From Elusimicrobiota bacterium (lineage in GTDB: Bacteria; Ratteibacteria; UBA8468; B48-G9; JAFGKM01), in NCBI GenBank assembly GCA_012515635.1, contig JAAYXZ010000044.1, positions 1 to 5,330 of the forward strand: DNA of 5,330 nt, read 5' to 3'. Each line of letters opens with the position of its first letter. Within the stretch, counting starts at the first letter, position 1. Positions 1 through 5,182 of this stretch are shown here, one piece after another. Both the position numbers and the translations under genes were made by a program. A model generated the notes under the pieces. It worked only from the letters and a program-made list of their open reading frames with translations. It was not told the origin of the DNA and searched no databases.

Positions 1-690
1 CACTTTGCATCCAGAGATGCTATGGATATAGAGGGCTTGGGTGAAAAATGGGTAAATATTCTGGTAGATGCGAAAATTATTTTTGACTATAGCGATATCT
101 ATATCAATATCTCTCACGAAAAACTCCTGAACCTTGAACGGATGGGAGAGAGGTCTGCCAACAATCTATTAACTGCGATAGAGAAGAGTAAAGACAGACC
201 GTTTACTAATTTTATTTTTGCGCTTGGTATCAGGCATATAGGACTTAACACAAGCGAGATTCTTGCTGAAAACTTTGCTTGCATAGATGAACTTGCGCAA
301 GCAGATACAAAGACACTCTCTTCTATAAAGGAGATAGGTCCTGTGGTAGCCAAAAGTATCGTTGATTTTTTCGCTAATGAGGAGAACATAAATGTCATTG
401 AGAAATTAAAAAAAGCGGGGGTCAAAACCGAAAGAGAGAAGTCCCCGTCAAAAAAGGGAGCCAAATTAGCAGGGCTTACATTTGTTATTACAGGAACCCT
501 TGACAATTACACAAGAGATGAGATAACCGACATAATAAAGAGAAACGGCGGCAAAGTAACAGGGACGGTATCAGGCAACACCGATTATCTTATATGCGGC
601 AAAGACCCCGGCTCAAAACTTGAAAAAGCAAAATCACTCGGAATAAAGATTATGACAGAAGAGGATTTTAAAGAACTTACTGGAGAATAG
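1..690 (+). CDS. ligA: NAD-dependent DNA ligase LigA, C-terminal part (5' truncated by window edge)
   Basis: LigA seals nicks in duplex DNA using NAD+ during replication and repair. The reading frame is open from base 1, so the visible 229 codons (H-F-A-S-R-D-A-M-D-I-E-G-L-G at the start) are the last third of a protein usually about 670 residues long. The HFxSRxAMDIxGLG motif follows the zinc finger in known ligases. The adenylation (KxDG), OB-fold and zinc-finger regions lie left of the window. Numbering from the first visible residue, helix-hairpin-helix repeats span about 8-120 (LERMGERSA, FALGIRHIG, IKEIGPVVA). A charged linker follows (about 140-152), then a BRCT domain at about 153-229 with FVITGTL, GGKVTGTVS, DYLICG and DPGSKLEKA. 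The ATG at 22 is an internal methionine, not the start. The stop TAG abuts the next gene, so the two are likely co-transcribed. Family assignment is secure; only truncation by the window limits it. Confidence 0.96.
   Translation, partial: HFASRDAMDIEGLGEKWVNILVDAKIIFDYSDIYINISHEKLLNLERMGERSANNLLTAIEKSKDRPFTNFIFALGIRHIGLNTSEILAENFACIDELAQADTKTLSSIKEIGPVVAKSIVDFFANEENINVIEKLKKAGVKTEREKSPSKKGAKLAGLTFVITGTLDNYTRDEITDIIKRNGGKVTGTVSGNTDYLICGKDPGSKLEKAKSLGIKIMTEEDFKELTGE
682..686 (+). promoter_or_regulatory. Shine-Dalgarno of the xer gene, inside the ligA 3' end
   Basis: GGAGA lies in the last codons of ligA, 4 nt before the ATG at 691. It supports that ATG as the recombinase start. Ribosomes finishing ligA at the TAG just before the ATG could re-initiate here, so translational coupling is likely (inference). 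Confidence 0.6.
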
Positions 691-1569
691 ATGACCTATA
701 GCGAGGTTTTACAATATTTTTTACAGCATTTGGAGGTTGAACGGAATCTCTCAAAAAACACTATTGCGGCATATAATTCCGACCTTAAAAAATTTGGTGA
801 ATTTCTTGTTCTCAACAATTATAAGTTAGGGACGATAGATGGTGAGAAAATCACCAGATACACCCTTTTCCTAAAGAAGAAAGGGCTCTCTCCGCTCTCT
901 ATCATACGCGCGCTCTCTTCTATAAGGGGGTTTTATAAATTTATGGCAGGGCAGGGGATAGTGAAAGGTTCCGATGTCCCTGATGTGGAATCCCCTAAAG
1001 TAAGCAGGGAACTGCCTGAAGTTCTTGGGAAGGAAGAGATAATTGACCTGATTAAAAAAATATCATCACGGGATAAACTGCGTAATTTAGTTCTCATTGA
1101 ACTTATATACGGAGCAGGACTGCGTGTCTCCGAACTTACCGGAATAAAACTGGAGGATATTGACTTTGAAAAAGGATACATAAAAATAACAGGTAAGGGA
1201 AACAGGGAACGGATGGCCTTTCTCAATAAAAACACGCTTGCCGTTATAGACCTCTATCTTCAGGAAAGGGCTAATACAAAATTTGACGACTCCCCTTGGT
1301 TATTTAATAACAGAAGCGGCAAAAAAATATCAAGACAGAGTATATGGAAGTTAATAAAAAAGGTCTCTCTCTATCTGCCTGTGGAAAAAAATATAACCCC
1401 CCATACTTTCAGGCATTCCTTTGCTACACATCTGCTGGAAGGGGGACTGGACTTGCGTATAGTCCAGGAATTGTTAGGGCACAAAACACTTGCCACGACA
1501 GAGATATATACCCATCTGAACAAAAAACACCTGCAATCCGCATATAAAAAATTTCATCCGAGGGCATAA
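691..1569 (+). CDS. Xer-family tyrosine site-specific recombinase (XerC/XerD-like)
   Basis: The 292-residue length is typical of XerC/XerD, which resolve chromosome dimers at dif by strand exchange through a 3'-phosphotyrosine intermediate. Residues 1-85 match the N-terminal SAM-like DNA-binding domain (LQHLEVERNLSKNTIAAYNSDL; LSIIRALSSIRGFYKF). The catalytic domain carries the full active-site set: Arg145 (GAGLRVSEL), Lys169 (TGKGNRER), His238 and Arg241 (TPHTFRHSFATHLLEGG), His264 (LLGHKTLATT) and nucleophile Tyr273 (EIYTH). The start is set by a GGAGA Shine-Dalgarno and by the zero-nucleotide junction with ligA. Linkage to a housekeeping ligase and the absence of transposon ends or att-like repeats favour a chromosomal Xer over a phage or integron integrase. 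I cannot separate XerC from XerD by eye, and no dif-like site is visible, so the symbol is left blank. The gene is convergent with aroA, with 35 bp between the stop codons. Confidence 0.93.
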   Translation: MTYSEVLQYFLQHLEVERNLSKNTIAAYNSDLKKFGEFLVLNNYKLGTIDGEKITRYTLFLKKKGLSPLSIIRALSSIRGFYKFMAGQGIVKGSDVPDVESPKVSRELPEVLGKEEIIDLIKKISSRDKLRNLVLIELIYGAGLRVSELTGIKLEDIDFEKGYIKITGKGNRERMAFLNKNTLAVIDLYLQERANTKFDDSPWLFNNRSGKKISRQSIWKLIKKVSLYLPVEKNITPHTFRHSFATHLLEGGLDLRIVQELLGHKTLATTEIYTHLNKKHLQSAYKKFHPRA

Positions 1570-1592
1570 TTACAAGGTATACGGATAAAAAA
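1546..1592 (-). terminator. Possible weak intrinsic terminator of aroA, overlapping the 3' end of the xer gene
   Basis: Read on the minus strand downstream of the aroA stop, TTTTATCCG (1590-1582) can pair with CGGATGAAA (1560-1552). This gives a 9-bp stem with one G-T wobble, a 21-nt loop and then six T residues (1551-1546). The shape fits a rho-independent terminator. However, only four pairs are G-C and the loop is long, so it would be weak. No comparable T-tailed hairpin is visible for the plus-strand recombinase transcript. Confidence 0.28.
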
Positions 1593-1604
1593 CATAGGGT
1601 CAAT

Positions 1605-2882
1605 TTATGCTATCTTTTCTATATAAGCCCCTAAGCCGGTCATCAGGCCTATAAACTCAGGGAAGGTAACACTGACCGCCTCTGCTGTTGTTATCCGAAC
1701 ATCTCCTTTGGCTATCATGCCTGCAAGGGAGAGAGCCATAACAACCCTATGGTCGCTGTGTCCGTTAACCTTGCAACCTTTTAAGTTGCTCTTGTGTATT
1801 ATCAATCCGTCCGGTGTCTCTTCTATTTGGGCATTCATCTTAGATAATTCTTCAGCCATAACCTTTATTCTGTCTGTCTCTTTTATTCTTGCATGAGCCA
1901 CATTGTAAATTCTTGTAGTCCCTTCCGCAAAACATCCCGTAACCGCCAGAGCGGGCAAAGCATCGGGAGTATTGTTTAAGTCGAGTTCCACACCTTGAAG
2001 ATTCCCCCCCCTGATTCGTATGCCCTCTTTCTCTATCTTTATGTCCGCTCCCATCTTTTTAAGATACTCCATAACCATCTTATCACCTTGAACATCGTTA
2101 ATATCCAGCCCTTTCAGAAGAATATCCGAATCAGTGATAGCGCCAGCCACAAGAAAAAAGGTCGCTGAACTCCAATCAGATGGAACCGCCTTTTCAAATG
2201 CTTTATATCCTTGTCCCCCCTGCACCTTAAAATATGTGTAGTCACTGGCTTTTTCATATACGACACCTCTCTCATCAAGCCATTTAAGAGTCATCTCTAT
2301 ATAAGGGGTTTCGTGAATATTCACAACTCTTATCTCTGTATCTCTCTCCGCAAGCGGGGTAGAAATCAGCAGAGAGGAGACAAACTGAGAACTTATGCCG
2401 TTAACCTCAGTTATCCCGCCGTTAAGTTTTCCTTTTATCTTTAAAGGCGGTTTTCCGTTGTTATTTATGGAGACAGCGGAGACATTTAATTGATTTAAGG
2501 CATCCAGTAACGGCTGAACAGTCCTTGTCTTTAAAGACGCATCTCCATCAAGGACAACTTCAAAATTACCGAGAGAGGCAACCCCTGTAAGCAGATTTAA
2601 TGAAGTTCCTGAATTCGCCAGATTAACAAGACCGGCGGGCTTGCTTATCTTTCCGCCCGTTCCCTCAATTACCCAATCCCCGCCTGATGTGTCTATCCTT
2701 GCCCCAAAATGCGCACATCCGTTTACCGATGCATAAGTATCCTCTGATACCAACGGGTTTTTAAGTTTGGTTACGCCTTCGGCGAGAGTTCCGATAACAA
2801 CACCTCTGATAGTATGCGATTTTGACCCGGGAACAATTACTTCTCCGCTTAATTTTTCCGAGTTCTTAACAATGATATCCAT
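1605..2882 (-). CDS. aroA: 3-phosphoshikimate 1-carboxyvinyltransferase (EPSP synthase)
   Basis: This enzyme joins phosphoenolpyruvate to shikimate-3-phosphate, giving EPSP, the sixth step of the shikimate pathway, in the cytoplasm. The 425-residue length is normal for the two-domain inside-out alpha/beta fold. Visible motifs are VPGSKSHTIR (Lys21, Ser22, Arg26), ANSGTS (90-94), DGDASLKTR (Arg120), the S3P-binding GISSQF (Ser164, Ser165, Gln166), PSDWSSA (Asp236), TPDALP (catalytic Asp307), RIKETDR (Lys334, Glu335, Arg338) and SDHRVVMAL (Asp377, His378, Arg379). Two positions differ from the E. coli pattern: the Arg of NAGTAMR is Asn96 and the Lys of AKTFP is Val405. To my recollection the second change also occurs in some Gram-positive enzymes. 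The start fits the family N-terminus, but no Shine-Dalgarno precedes it. The gene is divergent from aroB, with a strong promoter of its own. MurA is the closest alternative but lacks this motif set, and the aro neighbours agree with AroA. Confidence 0.95.
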   Translation of the reverse strand: MDIIVKNSEKLSGEVIVPGSKSHTIRGVVIGTLAEGVTKLKNPLVSEDTYASVNGCAHFGARIDTSGGDWVIEGTGGKISKPAGLVNLANSGTSLNLLTGVASLGNFEVVLDGDASLKTRTVQPLLDALNQLNVSAVSINNNGKPPLKIKGKLNGGITEVNGISSQFVSSLLISTPLAERDTEIRVVNIHETPYIEMTLKWLDERGVVYEKASDYTYFKVQGGQGYKAFEKAVPSDWSSATFFLVAGAITDSDILLKGLDINDVQGDKMVMEYLKKMGADIKIEKEGIRIRGGNLQGVELDLNNTPDALPALAVTGCFAEGTTRIYNVAHARIKETDRIKVMAEELSKMNAQIEETPDGLIIHKSNLKGCKVNGHSDHRVVMALSLAGMIAKGDVRITTAEAVSVTFPEFIGLMTGLGAYIEKIA

Positions 2883-2951
2883 TTTGAAAAATCAAAAATA
2901 ATACGGTGAAAAATAAAATAATAAATTTATAGAAATAAGACGTCTGAGAGA

Positions 2952-2980
2952 ATTATAACATTTAACGGGTATCTTGTTAA
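2952..2980 (-). promoter_or_regulatory. Predicted sigma-70 promoter of aroA (extended -10)
   Basis: On the minus strand, TTAACA (2980-2975, five of six matches to TTGACA) is followed by a 17-bp spacer and TATAAT (2957-2952). A TG one base upstream makes an extended -10 (TGTTATAAT). The predicted start is the A opposite position 2945, leaving a 63-nt, very AU-rich leader before the aroA ATG. The -35 coincides with that of the opposing aroB promoter. Confidence 0.75.
2962..2980. promoter_or_regulatory. Short inverted repeat in the divergent promoter region (possible operator)
   Basis: TTAAC (2962-2966) and GTTAA (2976-2980) form a perfect 5-bp dyad around a 9-bp centre, covering the shared -35 area and the aroA spacer. 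A separate 8-bp palindrome, AGACGTCT, lies at 2938-2945, right at the predicted aroA start. Both are placed where a repressor could act, but such short dyads arise readily by chance in AT-rich DNA. I recognise neither as a known regulator site. Confidence 0.2.
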
Positions 2981-3002
2981 TAAACGGTTTTTGGTATATA
3001 AT
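2974..3002 (+). promoter_or_regulatory. Predicted sigma-70 promoter of the aroB-pheA-aroF operon
   Basis: TTGTTA (2974-2979, four of six matches) is followed by exactly 17 bp and a perfect TATAAT (2997-3002). The normal initiation distance puts the start at 3009-3010; the purine there is the A of the aroB ATG. This leaves no leader, which agrees with the lack of any Shine-Dalgarno before aroB and leaves no room for leader-peptide attenuation or a riboswitch. Confidence 0.75.
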
Positions 3003-3009
3003 TTAACCT

Positions 3010-4089
3010 ATGAAAAGAATAAAGATTAACCTGAAAGAAGGCAGTTATTTTGTCTATACAGGTTACCCGCTTAACGATATCGGAAAACTGATTAAAGAGG
3101 GTTACGGCAAAAAAACCCTCATATTAAGCGATAGAAATGTTCATCCTCTTTACGGGAAGACCGTCAAGGACTCTATTGCCGGTAAAGGAAAAGAGATAAT
3201 TGAAATAGTTGTTCCTGCGGGAGAAAGGGCAAAGACACTGAATACAGCCTTCAAAATCCTCAAGAATTGCGCTGAAAACAATATGGGCAGAAATGATACT
3301 ATATTAACCCTTGGAGGAGGAGTAATAAGCGACCTTGGAGGTTTTGCCGCGGCAACATATATGAGAGGGATACATTTTATAGCCGTACCGACAACCTTAT
3401 TAGCGCAGGTAGATGCTTCTATAGGCGGAAAAACAGGTGTCAACTTACCTGTCGGCAAAAACCTCGTAGGCAGTTTTTACCAGCCGTCTTTTGTGTATAT
3501 GGACTATAAAACTTTATCTACACTGCCGGAGAAAGAGATAAAGCAGGGACTGGCAGAGATAATAAAGTATGGAGTAATAAAGAGCAGAGAGATATTCAAT
3601 CTTTTGGAGAAGACGCCTCCGCGGGAGATTAAAAAAAATTTGCCTTTTCTTATTGAAGAGAGTATTAAAATTAAAAAGGGTGTAGTAGAAAAAGACGAGA
3701 AAGAAAAGAACGGGCTTCGGGAGATTTTAAATTTTGGGCATACACTCGGACATGCTATAGAGATTTCCCATCTTTCAAAGTTTTTCCACGGTGAATCCGT
3801 AGCCCTCGGCATGGCAGGTGAAACATATATTTCATGGAAGAAAGGGCTTTGCGGAAAGAATGTGTATTATGCGGTGAAAAAGATGTTAAAGGATTATTCT
3901 CTTCCATATGATTTTTCATCTATTGAAATGGATAAAATTTTTGATTATCTTAAATATGACAAAAAGGCGCGGGATGGAAATCTTCGGTTTGTTCTTGCGC
4001 AGAACATCGGAAAGGTTAAAAGCGGAGTAGTTATAAAAATAGAAGAGGTAATAAAAATTCTTAGGGAGATATCAAAAGATGAAGGATAA
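3010..4089 (+). CDS. aroB: 3-dehydroquinate synthase
   Basis: AroB converts DAHP to 3-dehydroquinate, the second shikimate-pathway step, using bound NAD+ and a divalent metal, usually zinc. The 359 residues match the usual length. The Rossmann-like N-terminal domain carries TLGGGVISDLGGFAAATYMRG (100-119), then VPTTLLAQVDASIGGKTGVN (Asp135, Lys141) and Lys150 in PVGKNLVGSFYQP. The metal ligands expected for the family are present: Glu183 (GLAEIIKYG), His244 (NFGHTLGHAIE) and His260 (FFHGESVALGM). Arg237, just before the first His motif, and DKK (317-319) are also as expected. The start gives a normal N-terminus. There is no Shine-Dalgarno, and a perfect -10 lies 7 bp upstream, so a leaderless mRNA is likely. 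The 3' end overlaps pheA by 11 nt, indicating an operon and probable translational coupling. Confidence 0.97.
   Translation: MKRIKINLKEGSYFVYTGYPLNDIGKLIKEGYGKKTLILSDRNVHPLYGKTVKDSIAGKGKEIIEIVVPAGERAKTLNTAFKILKNCAENNMGRNDTILTLGGGVISDLGGFAAATYMRGIHFIAVPTTLLAQVDASIGGKTGVNLPVGKNLVGSFYQPSFVYMDYKTLSTLPEKEIKQGLAEIIKYGVIKSREIFNLLEKTPPREIKKNLPFLIEESIKIKKGVVEKDEKEKNGLREILNFGHTLGHAIEISHLSKFFHGESVALGMAGETYISWKKGLCGKNVYYAVKKMLKDYSLPYDFSSIEMDKIFDYLKYDKKARDGNLRFVLAQNIGKVKSGVVIKIEEVIKILREISKDEG
4063..4068 (+). promoter_or_regulatory. Shine-Dalgarno of pheA within aroB
   Basis: AGGGAG lies inside the last aroB codons, 10 nt before the pheA ATG at 4079. The spacing is slightly long but usable. It supports the overlapping start rather than a later methionine. 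Confidence 0.5.
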
Positions 4090-5158
4090 GATAGAGGATG
4101 TCAGAAAAAAGATAGATGCGATAGACGGAAATATCCTTGATTTACTTAATCTGCGCGCTGATACAGTAAAAAAGATTGCCGATATAAAAAAGAAGAGCAA
4201 ACTACCTGCCTTTGACCCTGCAAGAGAAAGAAAAATCATAGAAGAACTTGCGCGCAAAAACAAGGGACCCCTGACAAAGAAAGATATTGAATTCATTATG
4301 GAGGAGATATTTAAATTATATCGGGGAATGTTCCGCCCTATGAAAATAGCATATCTTGGTCCTGAAGGAACTTTTGCGCATCAGTCGGCGCTAAAGAAAT
4401 TTGGAGGCAACAGCGAGTTTATCCCTTGTAAAACAACTGATAACATCTTTCGGGAAGTGGAAAAGAACAGGGCTGATTACGGTGTTGTCCCCATAGAAAA
4501 TTCCATAGAAGGCGTAGTATCACATACCTTGGATCTATTCGTAGATAGCAATTTGAATATAACCGCAGAAATACTGCTCAATGTTCATCATTATCTTCTC
4601 TCAAAGGAGAAGTCATTTGCCTCAATCAAAAAGGTCTTTTCACATTATCAGGCAATAGGACAATGCTGGAACTGGATTATAGAGAATCTGCCTGATGCCA
4701 AGCTGATAGAGACAGAAAGCACTGCTACAGCGGTCAAGATGGCAAAGGGAGAGAAGAACACCGCTGCAATCGGTTCGCTGGTCGCTGCGGATATTTATGG
4801 AATGGACATTCTTGCCGAAAAGATAGAGGATTATGGAGAAAACATTACGCGATTTTTGGCGATAGGAAAAAGTTTTTCTCTGAAGACGGGGAAAGACAAA
4901 ACATCCATACTTGTATCAATCAAGGACAAGGTAGGCGCGCTGTACGATATTCTTCTCCACTTCAAGAAAAACAACATAACCCTTACACGGATTGAATCAA
5001 GGCCGAGTAAGAAAAAAGCATGGGATTACATATTCTTTTTTGATTTTAAAGGACATAAGGATGATGCTTCTGTAAAAAAAGCGCTGAAAAGCATAGAGCA
5101 AGAGAGCGTATTTCTGAAACTTCTGGGTTCTTATCCGATAGGAGACAACAATGTCTAA
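4079..5158 (+). CDS. pheA: Bifunctional chorismate mutase / prephenate dehydratase (P-protein) with ACT domain
   Basis: The protein takes chorismate to prephenate and then to phenylpyruvate, the precursor of phenylalanine. Three domains are visible in 359 residues. Residues 1-85 are an all-helical AroQ chorismate mutase with Arg9 (VRKKIDAID), Arg26 (LLNLRAD), Lys37 and the ARERKI segment (Arg49, Glu50). Residues 88-263 are prephenate dehydratase: IAYLGPEGTFAHQSA, VPIENSIEGVVSHTLDL, SHYQAIGQC, ESTATAVKMA, AAIGSLVAADIYG and the catalytic NITRF (Thr257-Arg258-Phe259). Residues 272-355 are an ACT domain with GAL (286-288) and ESRP (306-309), the motifs that form the phenylalanine site in this family, so feedback inhibition by phenylalanine is expected. 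The ATG overlaps the end of aroB. An internal Met88 begins the dehydratase domain, but no clear Shine-Dalgarno precedes it. The gene ends 24 nt before the DAHP synthase start. Confidence 0.97.
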   Translation: MKDKIEDVRKKIDAIDGNILDLLNLRADTVKKIADIKKKSKLPAFDPARERKIIEELARKNKGPLTKKDIEFIMEEIFKLYRGMFRPMKIAYLGPEGTFAHQSALKKFGGNSEFIPCKTTDNIFREVEKNRADYGVVPIENSIEGVVSHTLDLFVDSNLNITAEILLNVHHYLLSKEKSFASIKKVFSHYQAIGQCWNWIIENLPDAKLIETESTATAVKMAKGEKNTAAIGSLVAADIYGMDILAEKIEDYGENITRFLAIGKSFSLKTGKDKTSILVSIKDKVGALYDILLHFKKNNITLTRIESRPSKKKAWDYIFFFDFKGHKDDASVKKALKSIEQESVFLKLLGSYPIGDNNV

Positions 5159-5171
5159 TTGCAATTCATGC

Positions 5172-5177
5172 AGGAGG
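5172..5177 (+). promoter_or_regulatory. Strong Shine-Dalgarno of the DAHP synthase gene
   Basis: AGGAGG, the best Shine-Dalgarno in the window, sits 5 nt before the ATG at 5183. It decides the start: another in-frame ATG at 5168 lies upstream of this site and would lack a Shine-Dalgarno at usable spacing. Confidence 0.8.
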
Positions 5178-5182
5178 TTGAT

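Noticed and set aside
22..690. A complete short BRCT protein starting at the ATG at 22.
   Set aside because: The frame is open to base 1 and the preceding codons (HFASRDA) match the conserved ligase motif, so this is a truncated LigA.
1344..1547. 67-codon plus-strand ORF inside the recombinase gene.
   Set aside because: It is an out-of-frame shadow of the catalytic domain; the true frame carries all active-site residues and the shadow product resembles nothing known to me.
691..1569. Recombinase as the integrase of a phage, integron or genomic island.
   Set aside because: It has the compact Xer length and motifs, lies in an operon-like pair with ligA, and is flanked by core metabolic genes with no att repeats, tRNA or cargo genes.
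2950..2980. Possible dif site for the nearby Xer recombinase (GTTAAATGTTATAAT on the minus strand recalls part of a dif arm).
   Set aside because: There is no pair of 11-bp arms around a 6-bp centre, and the matching bases are fully explained by the aroA promoter -10 region.
3150..3812. Minus-strand ORFs of about 100 codons opposite aroB.
   Set aside because: They are antisense shadows of a clearly conserved gene, with low-complexity Ser/Phe/Pro-rich products and no Shine-Dalgarno.
4340..5158. Internal start at pheA Met88 giving a stand-alone prephenate dehydratase.
   Set aside because: The upstream segment encodes an intact AroQ chorismate mutase domain in the same frame, and no clear Shine-Dalgarno precedes 4340.
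5168..5182. ATG at 5168 as the DAHP synthase start.
   Set aside because: It is in frame but lies upstream of the AGGAGG that sits 5 nt before the ATG at 5183, and the family N-terminus fits the later start.
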